A stretch of DNA of 64,000 nucleotides, from NCBI RefSeq assembly GCF_028453695.1, contig NC_135780.1, positions 1,302,001 through 1,366,000 on the forward strand, read 5' to 3'. The DNA comes from Augochlora pura (taxonomy: Eukaryota; Arthropoda; Insecta; Hymenoptera; Halictidae). Numbering within the stretch: position 1 is the first letter of the stretch; every line of letters begins with the position of its first letter. The notes under the pieces are model-generated. The model saw only the letters and a list, made by a program, of their open reading frames with translations, had not been told where the DNA came from and made no database searches. Of the stretch, positions 1 to 12,000 are shown one piece after another. Position numbers and translations under genes: made by a program.

Positions 1-734
1 CCGAGTCCGCGAATTCTAAATTTACAATCTCGAACAGCTGCTCGGACGAAGATTCGTTTTTTTCCATTTCGACATAGAGAATTCTATAATTCCGCTCGGT
101 GCTTTATCGTTAAGCGATAATTAAACGATATCGCTAGCGATATCATTTTTACTTGGAACTACAATTCCATCGAGGTTCTGCAACCCTTCGTCTTCCTAAT
201 ATCCAACGATTCCGCGTCGAAACTCGCTAGCTTAATTACGCGGCTCCGCGCGGCCCGCGAGTTCCTAGCCCGGAAAATTTCGCAACTCAGCCGTTTCTAC
301 AATATTCTATAAATTCTCGATTTCCCATGACTCGGCGTTTCCGCGGGCCCGCCGTTTCATCGCAAGTTCGCGATTCCGCAGGGCTTCGCCGGCGCGGCGC
401 CGCGGCGATTCTACAATCCCACGCGATTCAAATTTACGCACCAGTTCCTGCTTCCACCCTGTTAATCCGCGTTTTCTCATTAGAGTGTCCCGCTGCAACG
501 TTCACAATTTGCTTGATCAGTTTTTGAACGAAATCGGAATCGCGATGGAACCGGCGCGGTGGCGCCGCGCGGCGTATCACCGCGACGCGACGTCGCTAAA
601 TTATTGGATCGTTTTGTAAGCGCGAGTGGGCGTGTAGCAGTTAACGAAAGGCTAAGGCGTAAATAAAGAAACATAATGATAAGTAGAATGCACTTGAAAG
701 TGAATTTCGATGCGACATTTTTCGCCAATCCCAA
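1..734. other. Non-coding block with a perfect palindrome
   Basis: I see no exon here. The open frames on both strands are short and have no recognisable motif. The block moves from mixed composition into a GC-rich stretch around 235-420. One structure stands out: a perfect 18-nt palindrome, GATATCGCTAGCGATATC, at 127-144. About 20 bases upstream lies a weaker inverted repeat, TATCG and CGATA around TTAAG. Both could be chance or a dyad protein-binding site. Confidence 0.5.
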
Positions 735-764
735 CTTATTAGCGATTAAAATATCTACTATATA

Positions 765-866
765 GATATAATAGTACTAAGTGTAATAATAGTATTATAT
801 AATAAATATAGGTATAATAATATATGAAGTATAATAATAAATATTATTATTACTATCATTATTATT
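765..866. repeat. AT-rich simple repeat, likely 3' tail of a retrotransposon
   Basis: This is a tract of TAA, ATT and TAT units with little else. Read on the minus strand it lies about 120 bases downstream of the stop codon of the reverse-transcriptase remnant at 988-1299. Several I/jockey-like non-LTR elements end in short TAA-type tails, so this tract may be that element's 3' end. The link is inferred from position and orientation. It could also be an unrelated microsatellite. Confidence 0.5.
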
Positions 867-987
867 CTCTATTAACGGGCTAGTAAGATCTTTTTGTGTT
901 ACATAGAGGTTGTATATATACATAGTTCGAAATATATTTAAATAATATAAATTGAAAATTATAATATAAGAGTGTGTCATGAAGTAA

Positions 988-1299
988 TTACAGAGGGTGT
1001 GTTTTAATGGCTAGGATTGCTGCATTCGTAAATTGGCTCAATGAATTGCCAAAGAAGTCGATTTTTATATTAAGCTTATTTGCTGTTCTTAATGCTCTGG
1101 TTATACAATTCTGAGATCCCAAATTGGTTTTAAAGTAATCTACGTAAAATAATTCTTTTGCTCGTATTGCTTTAGCGGGAACCTTTAGTTTTATTAATTC
1201 TAGTATGGATTGACAATCGATTATTTGGTTAATAATTTTAAAAATGAAGAGAATGTCTGCCAAAGGTCTTCTTTGTTGAGTGTACTCATGTTGATGGTA
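988..1299 (-). pseudogene. C-terminal fragment of a non-LTR retrotransposon ORF2
   Basis: The frame is open on the minus strand from 1299 to a stop at 988-990, about 100 codons. It starts with HEYTQQRRPLADIL, continues through a stretch containing IINQIIDC, then LFYVDYFKTNLGSQN, and ends with a segment containing IDFFGNSLSQF. This order matches the region after the reverse-transcriptase domain in insect non-LTR elements: an RR.LAD helix, an IDC motif, an LF...RTNYG-like motif and a final DFF..SL..F. It has no initiator of its own. The frame is blocked by a stop at 1300-1302, and no reverse-transcriptase catalytic domain lies beside it. I read it as a 5'-truncated dead copy, possibly with frameshifts beyond 1300. 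The clade is uncertain; the I/R1/jockey range fits best. Confidence 0.6.
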
Positions 1300-2252
1300 T
1301 TAAGGATAATAATAAGGTATGGGTGTTCCAATTTTAAATGAAGCGAATCTTAAGCATTTTTACTGAATTGTTTCCAACTTATCGATATAACATTGTTGGT
1401 GTTATTGTAATAGATATATTTGTACATACTAGCTATATTTATTCAAATTATGCTCGGATTCTTTCCAAGCAAAAATTGATGTAACAGAAACGAATCACTG
1501 GGAAACGACGTCCTTGGCTTGCGAAGATCACCGGTTTTCTAATTGAAGAAATAAAAGAATTGGAAAACGCTCAAGCGTGTAAGCATTTTAAAAATATTTT
1601 CCCGCGGAGCTTACGATCTAATTAGCGGAGACTGCGAACGGCCCCAGGATTTCCTAAGCCCCGGCCCGGCCGCGCGGCCTCGCGGTAAAAGTTTGCTTGC
1701 GATCGCGCGAGCTCGCGAGTTTGCGAGTACGCACGGCGCGCACGCGGTAGCTCACATTATGTCAGATTTCAAGCCTGTTACGTAACGTTTACCGTAAGCC
1801 GGTTAACGAGCGAGCGGTACCTTTGCGCTCCAGGGCCGTCGCTGTTTTCTTACCTCGCGCTCCTGATTTTTCTCGACTTCTTCTTATCCCCGCGACAAGA
1901 AAACCGCGAATGAGATGTCAATGCGAACGGTTTGAACTTCTATCGGGAAATTTGAATAAATGCGCGGTAATGATTATGTAAGCGCATAGAGAAGGGAACG
2001 ATAAGCGGGATTGGCTATGCGAGCGCGGCGAGAAACGTTTCGTATGCAAATTTTTGAATGCGAGAAATAATCGTAGGACATTGAATAATGTAATCATAGG
2101 ACATCGATGGACATCGAATTTTCGTGCTAAATAAAGGAATAAGGTTTTGCGTAATTACTTAACTACTTTGTGCGAAATCAAAATTGCGAGTATTAATAAA
2201 GAAACAGAGATTTGATTGAAAATATTTCTTTTCTTAATGATTTTAATTCTTT
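1300..2252. other. Non-coding block
   Basis: No exon is visible. The part around 1600-1760 is GC-rich and holds clustered CpG-rich words. A perfect GTTACGTAAC palindrome lies at 1777-1786 (see findings). From about 1990 the sequence becomes AT-rich and runs into the 184-bp tandem repeat. Confidence 0.5.
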
Positions 2253-2771
2253 ACGGTCGTATTAAGTTGATATTTTAATAAAAATTACTTAACTAAATTT
2301 ACTTCTTTAAAGTTTAGATATATATCAGAATAATATGTTTTATTTCTATGTAGAAATAAAAAGAAAGAATAAATAGCTTTAATAGCTGAGAGTAGACATA
2401 CGTCCGCAAATGACTAATAGATCGCAAGTAATATTTACGATCGTATTAAGTTTATATTTTAATAAAAATTACTTAAATAAATTTACTGTTTTAAAGTTTA
2501 GATATATATCACAATAATATGTTTTAGTTCTATGTAGAAATAAAAAGAAAGTATAAATAGCTTTGGTGGCTGAGAGTAGACATACATCCGCAAATGATTA
2601 ATAGGTTGAAGGTAATATTAACGGTCGTATTAAGTTTATATTTTAATCAAAATTACTTAAAATTAATTTACTGTTTTAAAGCTTAGATATATGTATCACA
2701 ATAATATGTTTTAATTCTATGTGAAAATAAAGGAAGAAATAAATAGCTTTGGTGACCGAGAGTAGACATAC
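2253..2771. repeat. Tandem repeat, 184-bp unit, about 2.8 copies
   Basis: The same AT-rich unit begins at 2253, 2437 and 2621, each time with ACGRTCGTATTAAG. It runs through AGATATAT and AATATGTTTT and ends with CTGAGAGTAGACATAC or a close variant. The spacing is 184 bp both times. The third copy stops at about 2771, where unrelated sequence begins. Copies differ by scattered substitutions and one- to four-base indels, so the array is not brand new. A unit length near a nucleosome repeat is typical of satellite monomers, but three copies is only a seed-sized array. I see no reading frame conserved across the copies. Confidence 0.85.
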
Positions 2772-5487
2772 AATGTTTTCATTGCTCGTTCTTTACCAAC
2801 CGATTTTCGACAAATCAGTAGCCCGCGATCTGGTAATTACACGTTGGGTCTGGTTTGTTCAGCGATGATCAATAAAAGAAAAATCGACGGAACGAATGCA
2901 CGTAGGCAGCTCGACTGTTTACACGGTCCGTCCAATTAGATATGTTTCGGCTATTGGTGAGGACAGGACAATGTTAATGAGGCACGCTGATAGCATCGTC
3001 GTGCTTTGTCGACAGCTGAGTTTAGGTCGACGTTGACGCGCGAACGAAATACCAGTCTTAATTGGTGAAAGTGAGGGAAACATTTGTAAAAGCGCGGAGA
3101 CGATTAGAAACGCTAGCAGAGAATAATCGAACACAGTAGATCGTTATTGCTACACTACGCTCAGTTTTCCGAAACGTTAATTTTCGACTGCGCTTTCGCG
3201 TTTCGCGAGTCGTTGGTTTTTGGCCGGCGAAACGATAAGCGACTGCCCGAAGGTCGTTATTGACGCGGTTTCGGCGCATAAAGGCGTCGCAATTAATACG
3301 TACTGCGTCGATAAACGATAAACTAAATTTCATGTTTACGGCGTGATTACGCCCCGCTGCCAAACCGTTCGTTTCGACGGACCGGAGGATTAGTTTGCTA
3401 AAATTGAATCAGGATATTGTTCCGCGACGTTCTTTATCACTCGGATCGCAGTTGATATAAAGGCTGTGATTACCAGACGCATTGGAAATCGATTAACGAG
3501 ATGTTGATCGATCGACGAACGCTGAAAGTCATCAGGAACGATCGTCTGCTCGTCGAGCGAAGATAGCGAGCGGGTCGTTAATAATTCTCGGAAGAAAGAA
3601 AAGGCTCAAAACGGCATGAGACGGGGGAGAAGGGGGGTTCGAGAGTTGCCCGACGTTACGCAATCAATATCGCTCGGCAAGGTCAGTTACATCGGCTCGC
3701 TTGTCGAAAATATAGAAAGACGTGAAAAGGCAACGTCATCGACTGAGTGTAAACAATAAACCGCGTTGCGCAATATCGGCGTGTCGATTGAATTTACGTA
3801 GATAAAGGGGAATAATGACACACGTTGTCGGCGGCTACGCAAACAATTATCGATCGGCGCCGGAGACCTCGGATTGCATCCTGAAAATTGTCAGATACCA
3901 ATCAGTTCCATCGTCGAGCCACATTATACTGCGGAAACTCGGGCAGCAATCGTTGCGTTAAATTTCATCTGTATTTCACGATTCACGGCAACGTTATTTT
4001 ATTTATTTAATATCCTCGATACCGTTGGCACTCGGTAAAAATGATTTCGCTATTCGCTAGCGTCGTTCCGCCGATATCGGAGATCGGTATCGATCAACGA
4101 ACACGGTGCGCGAAATCCAGCGGAACGCGGGCGAAGGCTAATTGCACGAAACAATGGCCTCATCGACCGTCTTCAGCAAATACGAATTAATTATGCAAGT
4201 GGTGAACGCGGTTCGTTACATGGGCGGACGAGTGGAGCGTAAAGATAATCATGAGAGTGTTTTAGAGAATGTTTTCGCGCAATCTCGCGCGTTCAGCGAG
4301 ACTCATCCTTGACGCGTGATTAATGCGAATGTCCCCCGTAGTTGTTTATAAAACATGCTGCCTCGTCTTGGTATCGTCTCGGTTTAAAAATTGATTACAT
4401 CAATCAGAAAATATGAGATAAATTAGCGCGAGCGAAACACATTTTTACTCGAATTTTTAGAACGTCTTTTAAAAAAGATTCGGAGGGACATTGTCCTATA
4501 TAAACGTTGCAGAATTATGCAACAGTCTTAGCTAGAGATAGATAAGAAGCCGTGTTCACTGTTCTAAATTGTTTCGATCAGTAATTTTCGTGACAAAACC
4601 TCGGCGCGCTAATGATTTGCGGTCAGCCTTCGAAATTGATTTCCGTTTTGATATTGTTCCGCGAACCTCCCAGGACTCGTAAGCTGCCAAATGGTTTCAG
4701 GAATAATTTCTGAGGTAGATCCTGGCTCTCCAGGTTGAATTTCGTTCGGCAGATCGCTTTGCAACCGCGGGATATTTCATGCGCGTGAATTTCCGAGATC
4801 GGCGGTATGCAAAATCGGCACGGAAGGACAAGCGACGATTCGAATAACAAGCCGGGATGGCATAATGGAGCCTCAGGGCTGCCGAGGCTCGGGCGCAAAC
4901 ATATTTGCAGACATCGTCCAAGGCGTTGATAACGTTATCACGGTTACGGTGCAGCTGTGCGGTGCACCGGGCTTATCTGGGAGCCTGACGCGACGGGCCG
5001 GCGCGAGCCGCCGCTTCCACGCATGAACTTCGCGGATTTACTATTTTCATCGAGCCGTGATGTAATTGTATGCATAACAGCGGCCGGGTTAAATATAGAC
5101 GGCCAATGGTAGGAACGTCCAATCGTTTAATAGTTTAATAGATCCTTCTCGCGGCGACCTATCTATCTATCAGCCGCGGAGCCACGAAGATTCTTTTGTC
5201 CTCGATGGGGAAAACGGACGGGGAAATCTCTCCCCGCTGTGCACGGATCCAATGATCGATGCCGATTATTTATTGATGCGGTCCCGCGCCCAGAGATGGC
5301 GCGTCGTTGGTCATAGATCGCTTCGATTATAATTACCTTGTATTATTTATGGATTTATACAGAAATAAGATAAGATGACACAGTGTGTCTCTATATTTTT
5401 TATACCGTTTTACTGTTGTTAGCATATACGCGTATATTTATCGCATTAGAGCATATGGTTCCATTTGGGACTCGAGTATATTGAAAA
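2772..5487. other. Non-coding block
   Basis: This is about 2.7 kb of mixed, CpG-rich sequence. Frames on both strands are short and unrecognisable, and I can support no exon with splice sites. A perfect 14-nt palindrome, TGATAACGTTATCA, occurs at 4927-4940. Otherwise I see no repeat or regulatory structure. Confidence 0.45.
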
Positions 5488-5720
5488 TTAATCCTTTGCT
5501 CTCGAGTGATGACTAAAATTCTTCTATTAGATTTCAATATAATGTTTAAACTAATGTAATTTTGATTTAAAAAATTGTTAAAAGTTGAACTGTAGATATG
5601 AGTTACGGGAATCAATTTTATCTGCGTAAAATGTATTTTGTTGCATAAATTGGAGATACTGTAAGCCAAGAATATTACTTCAGGTTTACAGCTAAATCGG
5701 CTTCGAGTGCAAAGGGTTAA
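5488..5720 (+). mobile_element. TTAA-flanked MITE, family C, copy 1
   Basis: This non-coding 233-bp element is bounded by TTAA at 5488-5491 and 5717-5720. The right end reads CGAGTGCAAAGGGTTAA, and the left end TTAATCCTTTGCTCTCGAG is its imperfect inverse. The interior shares blocks with the copies at 6698, 27200 and 43026, including GATTTAAAAAATT, GAATCAATTTTAT and a TTTACAGYTAAA block near the right end. TTAA target duplication and CCCTTTGC ends fit piggyBac-type non-autonomous elements. No transposase is encoded. The left palindrome seen in copy 7 is partly deleted here. Confidence 0.8.
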
Positions 5721-6697
5721 GAGAAGCAAAATAATTTACAAAAATAATTTACGAACTTCAATTTAATCAATCACTTTAACGATTTGTTCATGGTGTTTTT
5801 ATTATTTTTAGGCCATACGTAGCTTACGACGCTAACATTATTGTATTTAATGCTAGAAATGATCTAGGTGTCGCAAAATATTTTGTAATTTACAAGTACT
5901 AGAACTCTTTCGAATGCGATCATTTCTGCGAAGGGAAATCACATTTACATTTATCATTACATTTATTGAATAATTAACTAGCGATGACGGAACGAAAAAA
6001 TTTAGATACCACTTAAAAAAGCTTAGAAATCTCCATCACGAGTCAGACACCGTGAAAGTACGTCATGGGATTAACAGGAACGAGAGAAATCACGTGTCGC
6101 GATCGGTGGCGAATAAGAATGATTTTGCTGCAAAAGGGCGATGGAAAAGGGACAAACGGGCCGGCTCGCATAATCGGGACGATGACGCAAAAAGCGAAGG
6201 TAAACTATCGACGGTAATGATATCTCGTTGGGGGAGCTGAGAGATGCAGTTAGCGTGGTAATAGCCGTGCGTTACGTAACGATACCGACGCGACGCGTCG
6301 CGACAGGTAAAAGAGGTAATTTATTCCTAACTGGTTAATTAGCCGAGCGTAATTCCAACCAGGCTATCCTAATTATCGCATGCGAGACCTTCACGTGCAT
6401 AAACGTTCTATCTCGAATCTCGCATCCCTGCGAGGTTAGGGTGAGGAGCACGTGGTTGCCTCGGTGGAAGACACCGGAGGGCGCAACGACCAGCTGACTA
6501 AGATCATGACAGATTCAATTAGGTTTGTTTAAGATGCGGTAAACAAGTCGTGTGAAAAGGTGACTCAAACGAGTCGAGTTATGAAACATTCTCTGAGAAA
6601 GATGTTCATTCAAAGACAAATCTTTAATTGGCACTTGGCAAACGTCTCATGGTGTTTCGTAGCGGATATTAACTATTAACAGTGATATCCCGTTTTA
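5721..6697. other. Non-coding block between two family C elements
   Basis: I can support no exon. The block contains a scrap of family B (6018-6052), a perfect GTTACGTAAC palindrome at 6271-6280 and a perfect CGCGACGCGTCGCG palindrome at 6289-6302. The rest is unremarkable mixed-composition sequence. Confidence 0.45.
6018..6052 (+). mobile_element. Probable scrap of a family B MITE right end
   Basis: The string ATCACGAGTCAGACAC followed by GTGAAAGT resembles the right subterminal part of family B (62085-62105), where ACGAGTCAGACTCGT is followed by the GTGCAAGG end. No TTAA border remains and only about 35 bases match. A chance match or a very old fragment are both possible. Confidence 0.3.
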
Positions 6698-6927
6698 TTA
6701 ACCTTTTATACTCTGAGGTATCATTATAATTGTTCTATCACGTCCCAAGATAATTACAATACTCAGGAAGTTTAGATTTAAAAAATTATTGAATAGCGAA
6801 ACTGTTGGTGTGAGTCACAAGAATCAATTTCGTATGCATAAAAGTGCACTTTGTTATATAGAATGGGAATACTATGAAAAATGATTTCAGATTTATAGTT
6901 AAAATAACATCGAGTGCAGAGGGTTAA
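6698..6927 (+). mobile_element. TTAA-flanked MITE, family C, copy 2
   Basis: This 230-bp non-coding element has TTAA at 6698-6701 and 6924-6927. The ends are TTAACCTTTTATACTCTGAG and the inverse-related CGAGTGCAGAGGGTTAA. Its internal order is the same as in copy 1, about 1 kb upstream and in the same orientation: GTTTAGATTTAAAAAATTA, GAATCAATTT, then a segment like TTATAGTTAAAATAAC before the right end. It has no coding capacity. The similarity is moderate, so the two copies look like independent old insertions and not a recent tandem duplication. Confidence 0.8.
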
Positions 6928-6987
6928 GTTCGAATAAAATTCTGCTCTCTTCTTAACAATATCCGTTTAAGTAAATGTAAAATAACC

Positions 6988-7143
6988 GTAAACCCTTTGC
7001 ACTGTAACGAATCAGACTCGCAATGAAGATTTCTTATATAATTTTCAAGATCTGAATATTATTCGTTTCTTGTAAATTTAAAAGGAGGACGATGGAGTGC
7101 CAATTGACCGACTTGCGAAAGAAATTACAGAGCAACGGGTTAA
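6988..7143 (-). mobile_element. Family B MITE, reversed, internally deleted copy (B4)
   Basis: Read from the left, AACCCTTTGCACTGTAACGA is followed by ATCAGACTCGC, and TGAATATTATT comes later. This is the reverse complement of the right half of family B (compare 61990-62108). About 150 bp on, GAGCAACGGGTTAAC at 7131-7144 resembles the inverted left end GGGCAAGGGGTTAA. The left TTAA has decayed to TAAA. The copy is shorter than the full-length 255 bp, so it has an internal deletion. It is a dead remnant with no reading frame. Confidence 0.55.
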
Positions 7144-8824
7144 CGAACGGAATTCTGTTAGTGCCATACTGATCTCTGAAAATTTGAATAAACTTGTAGG
7201 AATTGTAATATTGCAACGTGTGAGCCGAGCTCTTAAGAATTCAATGGCCACGCGGCATAAATAAAACGAATAAATAAAAATCAGTTTCAAATTCCAAAGA
7301 ATTTCTGAACACACGCATGCCTTTACACGGGTATCCTGTTTGGACGTTGCGTTCTTTCGCGATCCGATAAGGGAAGCATGCGGCGAGTTTATTAAAAACT
7401 GTGCGAATGTTGTCTGGACAGGTTTCAAGGTGACAGCGTCGAAAAGTCGCAGGCTATCGCCTTCGATAATCGATATTTTGTAAACGTTCGGGCCTTGATC
7501 GAATCAGCCCGAGATGCCTTTCCTCGCTTCTCCCAGCCGATAACGGTTGCGTCACATTGCGCAATCATTGTTTACGCTTCCCGTTAGCAATAATATCATC
7601 GTAGTTGTTTAAATATAGAAATCCGGATGCGGCGCGGAACGAACACCATCTATGCCTTTATTTCCGCCATCGATTTCTATAAACGTCTCCGGATCGTTCG
7701 ATTCGGCTTTCGATTTGCTTGGAGGCTAGCAAACGCTCAAGAGTGGAAGGTTAAAGACGTTTCTGAAGTCGATTAAGATTAATATTAGGTTCCCGCTGTT
7801 TCACTTTTGTTACAAAGCTGGATCCATAGGCAGCAAACCTAACTTACCGTTGGTAGATCGAACCGCGTTCGAAGTTAAGCCCTGAGTGCAAAGTTGGGTC
7901 AAGTTTAACCTCTTGTTCAGCTGATATCAGATTGGTATCATCCCCTCGGCGCGATAGTTTCAAAGTTTCGGGCGCGGTGGCTGGGTCGGTTGCGAGATTG
8001 GATCTTAATTGGCCAGTTAGCTCTTTCGATATTCTCGACAATCTGAATTCCAAATCGTCGCCAGTTTGCGGGACGGTAACGCAACGCTGAAATCAGCCGC
8101 TGGTTCCTCGGCCATAGTCGGGTCAAGTTTACCTCGGTTTCTCTCGATCCAATTTAAATCGTCCCCGAGGTCCCAAGTCGAGCCTCGAGGATAATAGAGT
8201 TAGATCAAGTTCGGCTCCCCGCGGCACGACTACAATTACGCTCTAATTAGCCGCAGTTAGGCCCGAAGTCGAGCCTCGATCGCTCGCTTCGTCGGATCCA
8301 CGGTTAACTCTTGATCGCCTGGTTCTGTTTCGCGAGTCGATCCGTCTCTCCGCGTCCTCAATTATCCGCCGATCGCCGCGCCGCGCCGTTTCGGTCCGAT
8401 ATCGGGACTAATCGCATTGTTCGATCAATCCTGGACAAGCTCGGCGTAGATGTCTCGGACATAATTGGTCGTAAAAGAAGAGAGGTCGCCTAGAAATAAA
8501 TTTCAATCGATGCGGGTTTGCCACGCTGTGGCGGACGCAGTTTTTATTAAGGCATGGGGCGTGTTAGCCGCCCCGTTTGACCAGAGAGCGGTTTTCGCAC
8601 CTGTAACTGGTTAATTATATCAGCCGCTCGTCCTTCTCATTGATCTCCGCCTGGACAGGAATAGAAGCCGATACCCGTCTTGCTCTGGCTTTTTTGAAAA
8701 TGCACCTCGAGATTCATCTCTTCGACGAGGCCGATTTATACATTGCAATCTGGAGACTCCCGTCAGCCACGAATTGCTAAACTGTTCTCTAACATAGAAA
8801 GCTCTTTGTTCGCTTCTCGATTCC
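7144..8824. other. Non-coding block with degenerate repeated phrases
   Basis: I see no exon. Between about 7890 and 8290 short phrases recur: GGGTCAAGTTTAACCTC (7895) and GGGTCAAGTTTACCTC (8121), then CCAAGTCGAGCCTCGAG (8171) and CGAAGTCGAGCCTCGAT (8263). They suggest a decayed local duplication. The rest is mixed, CpG-rich DNA with no other structure I can name. Confidence 0.4.
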
Positions 8825-9035
8825 TCAACCCTTTGCACAGGAACAAGCCATTTTAATTAAAAATTTAAAATAGTTCCCTTGACTTACCTATTATCTCTGT
8901 ATTACAGAATTTGATGTATTTTATGCCTAGTAAATTCAGTATACTCATATAATGGTTACGCTTTGAACAGTCATTTTAGATATGAATAAATTCGATATGA
9001 CAATGTTTACTGATGCCTCAGAGTTACTGTTAGAC
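8825..9035 (-). mobile_element. TTAA-type MITE, family C, copy 3 (decayed, reversed)
   Basis: The left end TCAACCCTTTGCACAGG at 8825 is the inverted family C right end, with one change in the TTAA. The interior follows the reversed family: a block ending TATTTTATGCCTAGTAAATT matches TTTTATGCATACGAAATT in reversed copy 2. GATGCCTCAGAG at about 9013 matches GATACCTCAGAG close to its far end. The far border is eroded, so the end coordinate is approximate. The element is non-coding. Confidence 0.6.
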
Positions 9036-12000
9036 TGCGATTAGAATGTCTTTCTCAGTCAAACTGTTCTTAACTTTTCCCGAATTAAGGCGAAGAACGC
9101 GTTAAGTGCCGAATATCAATTTTAAGAATGTCCACAATATCGTTATCATTTAAATCATTTCCGTTCTAATTATTATCAGTGCAGCTCTATCGTGTCTCAA
9201 AAATCCTAGTAACAATCAATTTGCTGACTATACTGGCAATGGCAATGAATTTAAAAAGCTAGTTAAAAATTAGCGTCACCCATACAATACCGACGCAGCA
9301 GTAGAATTGTTAAATCGTTTTTCGTCGTCGATTACTAAGAATCGTCGTCTTAAAGACGGGATCTCGGTGCAGGTATCATCGAATTGGAAGCTGGCTGTGG
9401 ACCGCAAGTTCCGAAACCGTAGTCGTCCGGCTCGGTCACGTGCAGACCCGCGTCGATTGAAACGAACGCGACGTCGGCTCGTTATCACGCTCTCTTCCCG
9501 GCCAAAACGTGACGGCCGTGGTTATGCGAGCAACGCCGCTGTTTACGCAACCCGCGGCCCGTAATATGCGAGTGTTTTTGCGCGCAAGAGCCATCGATAA
9601 TCCGCGGGTCACGTATCGGAAAGACGTTCGAGTGACTCACGCCCAGTCATTCCAGTCGAGGGAATAGTGATTTCTTCTGGGTTCTACCGCGCACGCATTT
9701 CTTCATTGTCCTCTTGGCGGAAAGACTTCCGCGGACGTCGTGGTCAATCGATACTTATTGTCTTTCGATGTTCGATTCGACGTTCGTTGCATCTCGATGT
9801 CATTATACCAGTCAGCGTCAGCTATCTTCGGTCTTGGAGACTCGTCGTTGCTTCCGACATAATTCCTCGTGGTCCGAAGTTCAGTTATTGGTAGAGTTTA
9901 TTCATTTACTATAAAGTTGACTTCAAGCTATCGAAGTCGTTGGCGATGGAAAGAAAGTAGTATGCAGCTACTGTATCTTACAACTGATGCGTAACATATT
10001 TATTTTGCATAAAGATCCGCAGTTTAGACATTGTTATAAACTGCGACAGAGGTAGAATTATTTAGCAACTTAGGTGTATATACAGTTTCATTTAGGAGCA
10101 ATAGAGTAGTGGAGCCAGTTACCGTGATGTAACCAATCACTGTCTTTCGTTTATTTTCAAGCACAGTTATCATTGATTCATCGTACAAGATATATCTAAT
10201 TCTCTCATACAAAAACAAATGATTTGCTCGTTAAAATTAAACACATAAAAAATGAAAGTTCTTAAAATACCACAAAAATGATTTCAATTTTTGGCTCCTC
10301 TACTTTATCTTTACCCTCTTCTAATAAAACCGGTCCCCTCTATAAACTAGTCGCAGGACAACAATCCTACGTTTCTTTGTTATTTCATACCCATTCTATC
10401 TTTCCGATTATCCTCCCCAATTCCAGCACCCCATCCTCTAAAAATTCAGTCCGCCGTCAAGACGCCACTACATCCATCGCACCGTGGCAGCCGACGATCA
10501 CACAGGCGCCAATATAGTCCATCGATCGCCCAAATCGATAGATGCGTGTCAAAGGGCAACCGGCAGACAGCAAACAATCGGGGAGCAAACATAATCCATT
10601 GTAACGACGTGTCGGCGGTAAGAGGGATCGGAAATGTCAGCGGAGTGTCGGGGGCAAGTAGCGTGGCTGCGACACCCTTCAACGATCGAGAATCGAGGTA
10701 GCATTCCCGCTGGAAACGTCGAGGAAACGACGAGCGACGACGGACGGGTCTCTCTTGCTTCCTCTTCGTTAGAATTAGTAGCTGTTGAACCTCGCCGCGT
10801 CGGCACGTGACTCTTCGTGCTATCGTTCGCCTACTTCGTGTTACGTAAGACAAGCTCTCCCGCCCGCGCCGCCCCGCACACGAATCGCGAAGCGTTTTCT
10901 CCCGCTGTATCTCCGCCGCGGCCAAGAATCTAGCCTCCGTGCGCGCGATCTAAGGCCGAGCCCGCAACAAAGTCTAATAATGAGCGACCACGTTACCAGC
11001 GAGCTATCGGCTTTCCACGGTCGATGGTTTATCGCGGGTATTTATATAATACAAGAGCCGCTGACTCGCCGCCAGCCAATCGAAGTGAATAGACCGAGGA
11101 TCGAAGGTAAATTTAAAGAGGATAACTCCGGCTGACCGGGAACCGCGCTGCTGTTGTGTTTTCGCGCGGAGTTTGGCAGCTTCGCAGATGCCAGCGGAAC
11201 AGGCGCGAGCATCGCCGGAACGGTCCGCCGCGCTTGCTATTGAAAGCAAGGTCAGTTAGCTTTCGGCCTTTCGGTCGACGAACTCGAGGAGAATAAATCT
11301 GGCCAGATATGGATCGACGATAGGCCTTGCGACTTCAGATTTCTCTAAAGCGGATACACTTGAATTATTTTACAATTAATTAAAGTGTCCGATTAATTCT
11401 CTCCAAATTTACTTAAATAATAATTGTGTAATTGTTTGTTTCCGAACGGTTATGGTACTGTATACTCGTTACTGAATAAATCGATTTAACTATCATAAAT
11501 TTTTTAATATTGTTCTTTGCGTCTGTTCGTGGTTGCCAGATTCTACTAGCTCTCGCTTAAACAGACTTCATTTGAATTCGACAAAAATGGATGGTGCGTT
11601 GTTTCGGTAACAATTAGCCATACAATTGTACTTCAATTACCCCTTATCTTTCCTCCTGTGCGATCTTCTAAGCATAATACACGATTCTCTCAATCTCCTA
11701 CGACCGCAGTTACGAATATTCGATTTAGTCTGCTCTGAATCTCGTACAGAATCTTTCATCTTCGGCGCCAAACAGTCGATGCAGTCATCCAATTACACTT
11801 TCAAATTCCCTCTCGAGGTTCCAGTATCTGATCAGCCACGTCTCAATCCACTGCAGTCATTATTTTCAACAAATTAATGGTCTAAATAGTCTCGAAAGAA
11901 ACGTCCCAGTAACTTAACCCTTAACGGAGCAAGATTGTTCGACGTTTCAACCAGTTCGACTAATTTCAATCGCCGGCTAACGACGACGGTCACGATCTGC

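Noticed and set aside
10446..11249. Cluster of overlapping frames on both strands
   Set aside because: They are mutually overlapping, rich in Arg, Ser and Pro, and lie in a GC-rich stretch. They look like composition effects.
11918..11935. TTAACCCTTAACGGAGC considered as a MITE end
   Set aside because: No matching inverted end was found within 1 kb and the adjacent sequence matches no family.
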